DNA of 64,000 nucleotides from DATMRS01 sp035566015 (GCA_035566015.1 DATMRS010000004.1:124001-188000); one strand, 5' to 3'. Positions 34,692 through 43,535 are shown, counted from the stretch's first letter. Notes: generated by a model not told the origin, from the letters alone. Made by a program: numbers and translations.

Positions 34692-34795
34692 AAGCCCCTT
34701 CCCTTCAGTGGAGGGGGTGGGGTGGGGGCTTTCCACCTGCTCCGACGCGCCTTGTTAGACGCCCCCACCTTTGAAGGGGAGGGGTGGAGGGCGCC
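34692..34795. repeat. Imperfect palindromic REP-like element
   Basis: A stretch of C/G homopolymer-rich arms: left arm around 34694-34729 (ending GTGGGGGC) and right arm around 34760-34793 (starting GCCCCCAC), imperfect inverted repeats around a roughly 30-base centre. It lies between fabG and the convergent PAP2 gene and runs into that gene's 3' end. The composition is unlike any protein-coding stretch nearby. Confidence 0.55.
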
Positions 34796-35682
34796 ACGAT
34801 ATGCCTCGCAAACCATAACGACACGCTGGCAATCAGCATGCCCGCCGCTACGTCCGCGAAATAATGGCCGCCGTCGACGGGCGTCGCGAGCAGGACGAGC
34901 GCTTCGAACGCCAGCCCCGGCCAGCGCAGCGCCCGATTCTGCCAGAAGGCCCACCCGTAGAGCGTCGCCAGTGCGGCATGGAAGCTGGGGAAGGTGATGA
35001 TCCCCTTGAGCGTGGCGAGATCGATCAGCCGGTCGCTGCCATCCCTCAGCCCGGTGAAATCGGCCATGTGGAGGAAGGGTACGGAAGGATTGATGTGCGG
35101 GAAGTCCGCCGGCGTCAGCCCGAAATAGGCGTAGCATCCGGCGGCCGGTATCAGCCCCGAAATCAGCACGGCAGCGAGCCCCGCAAGACTGGTCGCCCAG
35201 ACGAAGCGCCGCAATTCTTCGGTCCGGCCCGTGAAGCCCAACAGGAGCAGCACCGCCGCAAGCTGCGGCATCAGCGTGTCATAGGCGACGCGTAAGATCC
35301 CGGCTACTCCCGGCGCGGAATCGAGCAACGCGAGCCAGCGCCGCCAGTCGAGCCCGAACAGCGCGTCCATTGCGGCGAGGCGGCTGTCCTGCAGCGGCCC
35401 GCCCAGGCTGGCGGCGAGATAGGAAAGCGGTCCTGCTATCATCGTGAAGATGATAAGCTGCGCCAGCGCCTCGCACGCCGCCCCGATGCGCGGCGCGGGG
35501 CGGACGATTCGATAGAAACGGGCGATCAGGTGGAGCAGGATGGCGGCGAGGCCGGGCATCGGGATGGACGACCAGCGTATCGCGAATCCGGCGAGATACA
35601 GCCCTGGGAGCGTTGCCGCGCCCAGCAGCGCGAGCAGCCGCCACGCGCGCATTTCATCGGCGGTAAGGTCGGCTCCGGCCAT
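34705..35682 (-). CDS. PAP2-superfamily membrane protein (Aur1/Ipt1-like type)
   Basis: 325-residue polytopic membrane protein with about seven spans. The phosphatase/phosphotransferase active-site signature is FPSFHAALATLYGW near residues 230-243 and the C-terminal GGHYFADVAAGMLIA near 273-287, giving the His pair of the PAP2 fold. The first half lacks the usual KxxxxxxRP motif, as in the Aur1/Ipt1 (inositol-phosphoceramide synthase-like) branch. The last 27 residues (Pro/Gly/Arg-rich) come from the REP-like element, so the true functional end is about residue 298. In a sphingolipid-making organism a lipid phosphotransferase or phosphatase role is attractive, but unproven. Confidence 0.8.
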   Translation of the reverse strand: MAGADLTADEMRAWRLLALLGAATLPGLYLAGFAIRWSSIPMPGLAAILLHLIARFYRIVRPAPRIGAACEALAQLIIFTMIAGPLSYLAASLGGPLQDSRLAAMDALFGLDWRRWLALLDSAPGVAGILRVAYDTLMPQLAAVLLLLGFTGRTEELRRFVWATSLAGLAAVLISGLIPAAGCYAYFGLTPADFPHINPSVPFLHMADFTGLRDGSDRLIDLATLKGIITFPSFHAALATLYGWAFWQNRALRWPGLAFEALVLLATPVDGGHYFADVAAGMLIASVSLWFARHIVAPSTPPLQRWGRLTRRVGAGGKPPPHPLH

Positions 35683-35809
35683 GGCCCGCGCGATACAGGG
35701 CCAGTCCTAACGAACGGCTAACCCTGCGCCGAGGCTTGCAACCTACCCGCCCTCCGTTTAGGGCAAACGGCCAATCAAACAAATCAAGTCCAGTGAGAAG
35801 GTTTCCCAT

Positions 35810-36046
35810 ATGAGCGAGATCGCCGAGCGCGTGAAGAAGATCGTCGTCGAGCATCTTGGCGTCGAAGCCGACAAGGTTACCGAGGAAGCGAGCTTCATCG
35901 ACGATCTGGGCGCCGACAGCCTCGACATCGTCGAGCTGGTTATGGCGTTCGAGGAAGAGTTCGGCGTCGAGATTCCCGACGACGCGGCGGAAAAGATCGC
36001 CACCGTCAAGGATGCGATCACCTATATCGACAGCCACAAGGGCTGA
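35810..36046 (+). CDS. acpP: Acyl carrier protein
   Basis: 78-residue acidic carrier of growing acyl chains. The phosphopantetheine attachment site is Ser37 or so, within DDLGADSLDIVELVMAFEEEFG. The four-helix length and the MSEIAERVKKIV start are canonical. ATG 35810 follows AGAAGG. fabF is next, across a hairpin. Confidence 0.99.
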   Translation: MSEIAERVKKIVVEHLGVEADKVTEEASFIDDLGADSLDIVELVMAFEEEFGVEIPDDAAEKIATVKDAITYIDSHKG

Positions 36047-36098
36047 TCGTCCGCCTGACGGATCGGGTCCGGGTTCGTTCGGGCCAAAAGGATTGAGC

Positions 36099-36138
36099 GG
36101 CCCTCCGGCCCCGGCTTTCGTGCAAGGGCCGGGGGGCC
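36099..36138 (+). terminator. Intercistronic hairpin between acpP and fabF
   Basis: Thirteen-bp stem (36099-36111 with 36126-36138; one G-U pair) and a 14-base loop in the 114-base gap. There is no T-run. The position suggests an attenuator or RNA-protecting stem that keeps acpP expression above fabF. Confidence 0.5.
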
Positions 36139-36160
36139 TGTTCATGTTCGGGAGATTGCC

Positions 36161-37420
36161 ATGCGTCGTGTCGTCGTAACCGGATTGGGGCTCGTCACGC
36201 CACTCGGCGCCGATGTCGAGACGAGCTGGGCGAATATTCTTGCGTCCAAATCGGGCGCGGGGCCGATCACGCGCTTCGATGCCTCCGATCAGCTTTGCCG
36301 GATCGCCTGCGAGGTGAAGCCGAAGGACCATCCTTACGGTTTCGATGCGTCGCTCCGCGTCGATCACAAGGTGCAGCGGCAGGTCGATCCGTTCATCGTC
36401 TATGGCATAGACGCGGCGGGGCAGGCGCTTGAGGATGCCGGCCTCACCGAGATGCCGGAATCGGAGCGGCTGCGCACGGGCTGCTCGATCGGCGCGGGCA
36501 TCGGCGGCCTTCCCGGTATCGAGAGCGAGTCGATCGTCCTCCACGAAAAGGGACCGCGCCGGGTCAGCCCGCATTTCGTCCATGGCCGGCTCATCAATCT
36601 CATCGCCGGGCAGGTGTCGATCAAATATGGCCTGATGGGGCCGAATCATGCGGTCGTCACCGCCTGTTCGACCGGCGCCCATTCGATCGGCGACGCCGCG
36701 CGGATGATCGCGATGGACGATGCCGACGTGATGCTCGCGGGCGGCGCGGAGGGGGCCATCTGCCCGCTCGGCATCGCCGGCTTCGCGCAGGCGCGGGCGC
36801 TGTCGACCAATTTCAACGACACGCCGGAAAAGGCCAGCCGGCCTTATGATCGCGATCGCGACGGCTTCGTAATGGGCGAGGGCGCGGGCGTCGTCGTGCT
36901 CGAAGAATATGAGCATGCGAAGGCGCGGGGCGCGAAAATCTATGCCGAGGTCGTCGGCTATGGCCTGTCGGGCGACGCCTATCACGTCACCGCGCCGCAT
37001 CCTGAAGGCTCGGGCGCTTTCCGCTCGATGGAGATGGCGATCCGCAAATCGGGCCTGTCGGTCGCGGATATCGATTATATCAACGCGCACGGCACCTCGA
37101 CCCCGCTGGGCGACGAGCTGGAGTTGGGCGCCGTCCGCCGCCTGTTCGGCAATGCGATCGAGACGGTGTCGATGTCGTCGACCAAATCGGCGATCGGCCA
37201 TTTGCTCGGCGGCGCCGGCGCGGTCGAATCGATCTTCTGCATTCTCGCCTTGCGCGATCAGATCGTGCCGCCCACGCTCAACCTCGATAATCCGAGCGAG
37301 GGCGTCCAGGGCGTCGATCTCGTGCCTCATGTCGCCAAGAAGCGGAAGGTCCGCGCGGTGCTGAACAACAGCTTCGGTTTCGGTGGTACCAATGCCAGCC
37401 TGGTGATGGTCGCCGTCTGA
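36161..37420 (+). CDS. fabF: 3-oxoacyl-[acyl-carrier-protein] synthase II
   Basis: Condensing enzyme of fatty acid elongation. The 419-residue thiolase-fold protein starts RRVVVTGLGLVTPLGADVETSW. It shows the Cys-His-His triad: Cys in VTACSTGAHSIG near 169, His in INAHGTSTPLGD near 310, and His in KSAIGHLLGGAGAVE near 347. GFGGTNASLV ends it. The usual acpP-fabF-mltG order is kept; mltG begins 16 bases after the stop. Confidence 0.98.
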   Translation: MRRVVVTGLGLVTPLGADVETSWANILASKSGAGPITRFDASDQLCRIACEVKPKDHPYGFDASLRVDHKVQRQVDPFIVYGIDAAGQALEDAGLTEMPESERLRTGCSIGAGIGGLPGIESESIVLHEKGPRRVSPHFVHGRLINLIAGQVSIKYGLMGPNHAVVTACSTGAHSIGDAARMIAMDDADVMLAGGAEGAICPLGIAGFAQARALSTNFNDTPEKASRPYDRDRDGFVMGEGAGVVVLEEYEHAKARGAKIYAEVVGYGLSGDAYHVTAPHPEGSGAFRSMEMAIRKSGLSVADIDYINAHGTSTPLGDELELGAVRRLFGNAIETVSMSSTKSAIGHLLGGAGAVESIFCILALRDQIVPPTLNLDNPSEGVQGVDLVPHVAKKRKVRAVLNNSFGFGGTNASLVMVAV

Positions 37421-37436
37421 TCAGGGAAGCGGCCCC

Positions 37437-38432
37437 ATGGCGCGCAGGAGGAGGAAAGGCCGCTCCAGTCGTCTAGGCTGCCTGGTCGCCCTGTTGCTGA
37501 TCGGTGTGGTCGCGGTTGGCGGCTTTGTCGGCTGGAACTGGGCGGGGCCGGGACCTTCGCCCAGGCCGGTCACGCTGACGATCCGGGAGGGCGCGACGCT
37601 GCGGTCTTCCGCGCGGGAACTGGAAAAAGCGGGCGCGATCCGTTCGGCGCCGCTTTTCCTGCGTCTCGCGCGCGTGTTCGGATCGCAAAAGCCGATCCGC
37701 GCGGGCGAATATGAGGTGCCCGCCGGCGCCAGCGCCTCGTCGATCCTCGCCTTGCTCCAGTCGGGGCTCACCAAGCAGCGCTTCGTGACGATCCCGGAGG
37801 GGATGCCTTCGATCCTCGTCTACGAAAAGCTGATGGCCGAGCCGTTGCTGACGGGGCCCCTCGCGGTGCCGACAGAGGGTAGCGTGCTGCCTGATTCGTA
37901 CAGCTTCGTGCGTGGCGACACCCGTGCATCGGTGCTGAAGCGCATGCAGCAGGCGATGACGAAGACGCTCAGCGAGCTATGGGCGAAGCGCAAACCGACG
38001 ACGGTGGCGAAAACCCCGCGTGAGGCGATCATCCTCGCCTCGATCGTCGAGAAGGAAACCGCGCTCCCGTCCGAGCGGCGGCAGGTCGCGGCGGTCTATT
38101 CGAACCGGCTGCGCGCGGGCATGCTGCTCCAGGCGGACCCGACCGTCATCTATCCGGTGACGAAGGGCAAGCCGCTCGGCCGGCGTATCCTGCGTTCCGA
38201 ATTGCAGGCCGACAATGGCTACAACACCTATGTGCGCACCGGACTGCCCGAAGGCCCGATCACCAATCCGGGCCGCGCCTCGATCGCCGCGGTTCTCGAT
38301 CCGGCCGACAGTCCCGCGCTCTATTTCGTGGCGGACGGCAAGGGGGGGCATGTCTTCGCGAACACGCTCGACCAGCATAACGCCAATGTCCGCCGCTATT
38401 ATGCGCTCCGTCGTGAACGCGGCGAGATGTAG
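37437..38432 (+). CDS. mltG: Endolytic transglycosylase MltG
   Basis: Inner-membrane enzyme that cuts nascent peptidoglycan and sets glycan length. The 331-residue protein has a basic N-terminus, one membrane anchor (LVALLLIGVVAVGGFVGW, 18-35), a LysM-like region, and the YceG domain. The catalytic Glu is in ILASIVEKETALPSER near residue 208, and the C-terminal block is YNTYVRTGLPEGPITNPGRASI. It is located with acpP-fabF as in many proteobacteria. Confidence 0.96.
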   Translation: MARRRRKGRSSRLGCLVALLLIGVVAVGGFVGWNWAGPGPSPRPVTLTIREGATLRSSARELEKAGAIRSAPLFLRLARVFGSQKPIRAGEYEVPAGASASSILALLQSGLTKQRFVTIPEGMPSILVYEKLMAEPLLTGPLAVPTEGSVLPDSYSFVRGDTRASVLKRMQQAMTKTLSELWAKRKPTTVAKTPREAIILASIVEKETALPSERRQVAAVYSNRLRAGMLLQADPTVIYPVTKGKPLGRRILRSELQADNGYNTYVRTGLPEGPITNPGRASIAAVLDPADSPALYFVADGKGGHVFANTLDQHNANVRRYYALRRERGEM

Positions 38433-38459
38433 GCGGCTGCCCGTCCCAAGTTTGGCTGT

Positions 38460-38486
38460 CATTCCCGCGAGGGCGGGAATCCATAG
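38460..38486. repeat. Second copy of the 'CATTCCCGCG...' dispersed repeat
   Basis: CATTCCCGCG plus GGAATCCATA as at 16720-16745. Here the arm folds on itself: ATTCCCGC (38461-38468) pairs with GCGGGAAT (38473-38480). It lies between convergent mltG and argC and may help end both transcripts. Confidence 0.65.
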
Positions 38487-38538
38487 GCACTGTCGGTGCA
38501 AATTAGGCGAACCGCCGCGTATAATGACGGAAGAAGCC

Positions 38539-39474
38539 TTACAGCCGCAGCCCTTCCTCTTCAGGAAGACCGAGGACGAGGTTGAGGTTCTGCACCGCCG
38601 CGCCGGCCGCGCCCTTGCCGAGATTGTCGAGCGCCGCCACGAGCCGCGCCTGTCCCGTCCGATCATTGCCGAACACGAACAGATCGAGCCGGTCCGTGCC
38701 GGCGCACCGCTCGATCGTCAGGGCTGACAGGTCCTCGCTCACAAGGCGCACAAGAGCATTGTCGGCATAGGCGTCGCCGATCGCCTCGCGGATCGTCGCC
38801 AGCGTGCCGTTCAGCAGATGCAGGTGCAGCGGCACCTCCACCAGCATGCCACGATAGGTGCGCGCCACCGCCGGCAGGAAAGCGGGTGCATGGTCGAGGC
38901 CCGCATGACGCTGCATCTCGGGCACATGCTTGTGCGCCATCGTCAGCCCATAAATGCGAAAGGCGGTGTCGGCCGCATCCGGCGCATCGGCATTTTCGAA
39001 CGCGGCGATCATCGCCTTGCCGCCGCCCGAATAGCCCGACGTGGCGTTGACCGACAGCGCCAGCCCCGCCGGCACGATTCCGGCGCGCACCAGCGGCCGC
39101 ACCAGCGCGAGAAAGCCGGTGGGATAGCAGCCGGGATTCGACACGCGCTTCGCCCCGGTCAGCCGCTGGCGGCCGTCGGGCTCCAGTTCGGCGAAACCGT
39201 AGGCCCAGTCGGCGGCGGTGCGGTGCGCGGTGGAGGCGTCGATCACCCGCGTCGCGGGATTGTCGATCAGCGCCACCGCCTCGCGCGCGGCATCGTCGGG
39301 CAGGCACAGGATGACCGCGTCGGCCTCGTTCAGCGCGTCGGCGCGCGCCGCGCTGTCCTTGCGCCGTTCCTCGGGCAGGGTGACGAGCGTGATGTCGCGC
39401 CGCCCGGCGAGCCGTTCACGGATTTCGAGGCCGGTCGTGCCCGCCCCGCCATCGATGAATATCCGTGCCGCCAT
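38539..39474 (-). CDS. argC: N-acetyl-gamma-glutamyl-phosphate reductase (type 2)
   Basis: Arginine biosynthesis: reduces N-acetylglutamyl phosphate to the semialdehyde with NADPH. The 311-residue protein opens with the cofactor loop IFIDGGAGTTGLEIRERL (5-22). It has VIDASTAHRT near 92, the catalytic Cys in VSNPGCYPTGFLAL near 117, and GLTMAHKHVPEMQ near 186. The short N-terminus and length mark the AGPR type-2 branch. Two ATGs (39477, 39474) follow an AGGAGG; 39474 has the better spacing and overlaps the upstream gene's stop by one base. Confidence 0.94.
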   Translation of the reverse strand: MAARIFIDGGAGTTGLEIRERLAGRRDITLVTLPEERRKDSAARADALNEADAVILCLPDDAAREAVALIDNPATRVIDASTAHRTAADWAYGFAELEPDGRQRLTGAKRVSNPGCYPTGFLALVRPLVRAGIVPAGLALSVNATSGYSGGGKAMIAAFENADAPDAADTAFRIYGLTMAHKHVPEMQRHAGLDHAPAFLPAVARTYRGMLVEVPLHLHLLNGTLATIREAIGDAYADNALVRLVSEDLSALTIERCAGTDRLDLFVFGNDRTGQARLVAALDNLGKGAAGAAVQNLNLVLGLPEEEGLRL

Positions 39475-40403
39475 CATATCCTCCTGCGCGCGATCACCGG
39501 CTCGGCGTGCGTCCCGGCAAGCCGCGCGACGATGTCCGCCAAGGGCTCGATCGCCACCGCCATCCAGTGCGCATTGGCATGTACCATATTTTCCGGATCG
39601 ACCATGATGCCGACATGGCCGGGGAAGAAGATCAGGTCGCCCCGGCGCAGCGCTTCGCCCGTCGCGATCGGGGCGCCCAGCGCCTGCTGCTGATCGCTGT
39701 CGCGCGGCGCGGCGATACCGGCGAGGCCGAGCGCAAGTTGGACGAGCCCGGAGCAATCGACGCCGCCGCCGCCGCGCCCGCCCCAGACGTAGGGCGTGCC
39801 GACAAGACGCTCGGCCACCGCGACGGGGTCGCGCTCGGGAATGGGAAGGCTCCCGGCGTGGCGGCGATGCACATAGCCGGTCAGCGTTTCGACGAAATCG
39901 CCTTGCTGAGTGCCGGCGAAGCGCGCGCCGATCGGCCATATCGCGACCACCGGCGCCTTGATGTCGGCCGCCGCGAACACCGGCGCGCGCGGCGCTGTGA
40001 CGACATGACTCGCCTCGATCGGCGCGCCCAGCGCCTCGGCCGCGATATAGCCGACATAATGGTCGTGCAGGCCGTAGCCCCACGCCCAGCCATCGGTGAC
40101 GTCGAGCAGCGCGAACGCCTCCCCATGGAGAAGCTGCGACACGGCCGGCGCGTCGGCACTCGGCGCGTCGCGCAGCATCGCAGCGGGCGCCGCGCACCCC
40201 GCCGGCTCGGGCACGACATAGCGCGAGGCGAACAGCCGATCGCTCAGCGCTATGTCGGCGATATCGCGGCGGATGGCGTTTATGCGCCCGTCGAGCCGTA
40301 TCGAGGGCCCAAGGAGGCGCGCGCGCCTAACTGGCGGTGGCGCGAGGCTTGCGGGCGGTGCCGTCAGACTTTCCGCCGCCAATGAGGCTGCCAAACCGCT
40401 CAA
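39474..40403 (-). CDS. NlpC/P60 family peptidase with SH3-like domains
   Basis: Predicted peptidoglycan-type gamma-D-glutamyl endopeptidase (C40). The C-terminal domain (last 130 residues) has TPYVWGGRGGGGVDCSGLVQLAL with the catalytic Cys, FPGHVGIMVD with the His, and HANAHWMAV with the third polar site. The preceding 150 residues look like two bacterial SH3 domains. No ATG is available at the 5' end. TTG 40403 has GCGGAG nine bases upstream; TTG 40433 and two later TTGs are alternatives. Any of these starts overlaps the end of the MarR gene. A signal peptide is not obvious. Confidence 0.85.
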   Translation of the reverse strand: MSGLAASLAAESLTAPPASLAPPPVRRARLLGPSIRLDGRINAIRRDIADIALSDRLFASRYVVPEPAGCAAPAAMLRDAPSADAPAVSQLLHGEAFALLDVTDGWAWGYGLHDHYVGYIAAEALGAPIEASHVVTAPRAPVFAAADIKAPVVAIWPIGARFAGTQQGDFVETLTGYVHRRHAGSLPIPERDPVAVAERLVGTPYVWGGRGGGGVDCSGLVQLALGLAGIAAPRDSDQQQALGAPIATGEALRRGDLIFFPGHVGIMVDPENMVHANAHWMAVAIEPLADIVARLAGTHAEPVIARRRI

Positions 40404-40728
40404 GGAAATCAGCTCCGCTATCCGTTTGCGCAACGAAGATGTTGCGCCGGTCCGTTTCGTCCCGTTCGCGGCGCAGATAGCCGAGCGTGCCGAGCGTATT
40501 CAAGGCGCGCGTGATGACGGGCTTCGAAACGCCCAGCAAATGGGCGAGGCCGCGCACCGTATGCGGCCCCGGCGTGAGATAGACGGCGAGGAGCAACGCC
40601 ATCTGCCGGTTGGTGAGATCGGGCTGGCCCGACCGCACATAGCCGACCAGCGCATGCATCCAGGTGGACAGCATGCCATCCATGGGAGCCTGTGCCTCCT
40701 TCGGGCGGGATTCGCGGGGCTTTCGCAT
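40327..40728 (-). CDS. MarR-type winged helix regulator
   Basis: 133-residue regulator with LTNRQMALLLAVYLTPGPHTVRGLAHLLGVSKPVITRALNTLGTLGYLRRERDETDRRNIFV, the full winged-helix MarR pattern including the wing DETDRR. Two starts are possible: ATG 40728, or ATG 40683, which has AAGGAGG 11 bases upstream. The C-terminus is short and basic. It overlaps the following NlpC/P60 gene by about 77 bases (TTG 40403 start) and follows the aminopeptidase gene pepA on the same strand. Its targets are unknown. Confidence 0.85.
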   Translation of the reverse strand: MRKPRESRPKEAQAPMDGMLSTWMHALVGYVRSGQPDLTNRQMALLLAVYLTPGPHTVRGLAHLLGVSKPVITRALNTLGTLGYLRRERDETDRRNIFVAQTDSGADFLERFGSLIGGGKSDGTARKPRATAS

Positions 40729-40765
40729 CTCAGCCGTAACAACCCCCGGCGGGGCGGCTGGTTCC

Positions 40766-42148
40766 TTAGCCGAAGCGCGTGCGCAACATCTCCCATGCGG
40801 CGCGCAGGCCAAGCGCCTCGCCGCCCTTCGGACGCCCCGGTTTTGCGGCGCCGCGCCATGCGAAAGTATCGAGGTGCGCCCAGGGAATCGTGGCCGTCAC
40901 GAACTTCTGGAGGAAGAGCGCGGCGGTGACCGCGCCGGCCATGCCGCCGGTGCCGGCATTGTTCACGTCGGCGACGTTCGACTCGAGCATCTCGCCATAA
41001 GGCGCCCAGAGCGGCATCCGCCACACCGCATCGCCGACTCGCATGCCGGACGCGCAGAGGTCGTCGGCCAGGGCATCGTCGCTCGCGAACAAAGCGGGCA
41101 GATCGGGGCCGAGCGCCACGCGCGCTGCGCCGGTGAGCGTCGCGAAATCGAGCAGCAGGATCGGGTCCTCCTCGCACGCGCGGGTCAGGGCGTCGGCCAG
41201 AATCAGCCGCCCTTCCGCATCGGTATTGCCGATTTCGACCGACAGGCCCTTGCGGCTGTTCAATATGTCGCCGGGGCGGAAGGCGTCGCCCGATACCGCA
41301 TTTTCGACCGCCGGGATCAGCAGGTGAAGCCGGACGGGCAATTGCGCGGTCATCACCAGCCGCGCGAGCGCCAGCGCATGCGCCGCGCCGCCCATATCCT
41401 TCTTCATCGTCAGCATCGCCGAGGAAGGCTTGATATCGAGGCCGCCCGAATCGAAGCAGACGCCCTTGCCGACGATCGCGATGCGGGGATGGGCGGGGTT
41501 GCCCCATTCGATCTCGACCAGACGGGGGCCGCGCGCGTGGGTGGCGGCGCGCCCGACCGCCGTGATGAGGGGATAGTCCTCCGCCAGCGCGTCGCCCTGC
41601 GTGACGCGGAAGGTGGCGCCCACCTCATTGGCGACCGCCTCCGCCGCCGCCGCCAGCTCGGCCGGGCCGAGATCGCCTGCGGGCGTATCGACAAGATCGC
41701 GTACCAGCGCCACCGCCTCGGCCAGCCGCACGGTCTCGGCGATCTTTGCCGGCTCGGAAGTGAGCAGGATGCGTTGCGGGATCGGATCGGGCGCGCGCAA
41801 ATAGCGATCGAAGCGGTGATGGGCGAGCAGCCAGCCGAGCGCGCCGAGGCCGGGTTCTCCATCGGCCAGCCGATAGCTGCCCTCGGGCAGGCGGCCAACC
41901 GCGCCGGCGAGATCCCATGGCCCGGCTTCTTCGGGCACGCCTATCACGGCGGCGAAGCTGTCCGGCTTGTCGCCCGGCAGCAGCGCGAAATCGCCGGGCT
42001 TGCCCTTGAACAGCGAGGTGGCGACTGCGGTGCGGACCCGTTCGGGCTGTTCGCCAAGCCAGCTATCGAGCCCGTCCTTGCGGAGAATGTGGAGGAGATG
42101 CGCGGGCTGCCCGCGATCGGCGACGAGGAGAGCGGAAAAATCAGTCAT
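40766..42148 (-). CDS. Leucyl aminopeptidase family protein (M17)
   Basis: Two-metal cytosolic aminopeptidase of 460 residues. It has the metal-binding GKGVCFDSGGLDIKPSSAMLTMKKDMGGAA near residues 226-252 and the active-site octapeptide NTDAEGRL with LADAL near 310. The divergent N-terminal domain is typical of the alphaproteobacterial PepA/PepB-like branch. ATG 42148 is chosen at MTDFSALLV; an upstream extension to 42229 is rich in Cys and Gly and not family-like. The lysine and aspartate metal ligands are in place, so it should be active. Confidence 0.93.
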   Translation of the reverse strand: MTDFSALLVADRGQPAHLLHILRKDGLDSWLGEQPERVRTAVATSLFKGKPGDFALLPGDKPDSFAAVIGVPEEAGPWDLAGAVGRLPEGSYRLADGEPGLGALGWLLAHHRFDRYLRAPDPIPQRILLTSEPAKIAETVRLAEAVALVRDLVDTPAGDLGPAELAAAAEAVANEVGATFRVTQGDALAEDYPLITAVGRAATHARGPRLVEIEWGNPAHPRIAIVGKGVCFDSGGLDIKPSSAMLTMKKDMGGAAHALALARLVMTAQLPVRLHLLIPAVENAVSGDAFRPGDILNSRKGLSVEIGNTDAEGRLILADALTRACEEDPILLLDFATLTGAARVALGPDLPALFASDDALADDLCASGMRVGDAVWRMPLWAPYGEMLESNVADVNNAGTGGMAGAVTAALFLQKFVTATIPWAHLDTFAWRGAAKPGRPKGGEALGLRAAWEMLRTRFG

Positions 42149-42182
42149 CGGACATATACCCCAGAACCGGCCGCCCGTTCCG

Positions 42183-43535
42183 TCATGCCCGCTGAAGCGG
42201 CACCCCGAACAGATCATGCGCGTCGGCATCCTCGATCGACACGGGAACGATATCGCCGGGCTTGAGATGGCCCGCGCCGCGTAGCTGGACCTCGCCGTCT
42301 ATCTCGGGCGCGTCGGCCTTGGATCGGCCGGTGGCGCCGCCCTCTTCGTCGACCAGATCGATGATGACGTCGAGCGTGCGGCCGATCTTCGCCCGCAGCT
42401 TGGCGGCCGAGATCGCGGCGGTCTTCTCCATCAGCCGGGCGTAGCGTTCCTCCTTCACCTCTTCGGGCACGGGATCGGGAAGCGCGTTTGCCGCCGCACC
42501 CGTCACCGGCTCGAACCGGAAGGCGCCGACGCGGTCGAGCTGCGCTTCGTCCAGCCAGTCGAGCAGATATTGGAAATCGGCCTCCGTCTCGCCGGGGAAG
42601 CCGACGACGAAGGAGGAACGGATCGCGATGTCCGGGCAGATGGCGCGCCAGTTGCGCAGCCGCTCCAGCACCTTCGCGTCATTGGCGGGGCGCTTCATCG
42701 CCTTCAGCACCGAGGGGGAGGCGTGCTGGAACGGGATGTCGAGATAGGGGAGGACAAGCCCCTCCGCCATCAGCGGGATCACCTGATCGACGTGCGGATA
42801 GGGATAGACATAATGGAGCCGCACCCAGGCGCCGAGCTTGCCCAGTTCGCGCGCCAGGTCGGTCATGTGTGCGCGCGCCTCGCCGCCCTTCCACGACCAG
42901 CTCTTGTGGCGCAGGTCGACGCCATAGGCGGAGGTGTCCTGGCTGATGATCAGCAATTCGCGCGTGCCGGCGGCGACCAGCTTCTCCGCCTCGCGCAGGA
43001 TCGCGTCGGGCCGGCGCGAGACGAGATCGCCCCGGATCGACGGGATGATGCAGAAGGCGCAGCGATGATTGCAGCCCTCCGAAATCTTCACATAGCTATA
43101 GTGGCGCGGCGTCAGCTTCAGCCCCGCCTCGGGCACCAGATCGACGAAGGGGGAGGGCGGCACCGGCGCGGCCTCATGCACTGCGCCGACCACCGCTTCA
43201 TATTGCTGTGGGCCGGTGACGGCGAGCACGTCGGGAAAGCGCGCGCGGATCGCATCGGCTTCCTTGCCCATGCACCCGGTGACGATCACCCGGCCATTCT
43301 CGGCAATCGCCTCGCCGATCGCTTCGAGGCTCTCTTCCTTCGCCGAATCGAGGAAGCCGCAGGTGTTGACGAGCACGACGTCCGCCCCCGCATAATCGGG
43401 CGACAGGCCGTAGCCGTCGGAGCGCAGCTTCGTCAGGATGCGTTCGCTGTCGACCAGCGCCTTCGGGCAGCCGAGCGAAACCATGCCGATCCTGGGCGGT
43501 GTAGGGAGCGTCGTTGTCATGAACGGCGCGCCCAT
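42183..43535 (-). CDS. rimO: Ribosomal protein S12 methylthiotransferase
   Basis: Radical-SAM enzyme that methylthiolates an Asp of ribosomal protein S12. The 450-residue protein has the UPF0004 domain cysteines (SLGCPKALVDSE near 20, VNTCGFLDSAKEES near 57, VTGCMGKEAD near 85), the radical-SAM motif GCNHRCAFC near 154-162, and a C-terminal TRAM domain. NTCGFLDSAKEES separates RimO from MiaB. ATG 43535 or 43520 may start it. Confidence 0.96.
   Translation of the reverse strand: MGAPFMTTTLPTPPRIGMVSLGCPKALVDSERILTKLRSDGYGLSPDYAGADVVLVNTCGFLDSAKEESLEAIGEAIAENGRVIVTGCMGKEADAIRARFPDVLAVTGPQQYEAVVGAVHEAAPVPPSPFVDLVPEAGLKLTPRHYSYVKISEGCNHRCAFCIIPSIRGDLVSRRPDAILREAEKLVAAGTRELLIISQDTSAYGVDLRHKSWSWKGGEARAHMTDLARELGKLGAWVRLHYVYPYPHVDQVIPLMAEGLVLPYLDIPFQHASPSVLKAMKRPANDAKVLERLRNWRAICPDIAIRSSFVVGFPGETEADFQYLLDWLDEAQLDRVGAFRFEPVTGAAANALPDPVPEEVKEERYARLMEKTAAISAAKLRAKIGRTLDVIIDLVDEEGGATGRSKADAPEIDGEVQLRGAGHLKPGDIVPVSIEDADAHDLFGVPLQRA

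Noticed and set aside
38539..40197. 552-codon continuous frame running through argC and the NlpC gene
   Set aside because: Only its last 311 codons are ArgC; the upstream part is an Arg/Ala-rich shadow of the NlpC/P60 gene.
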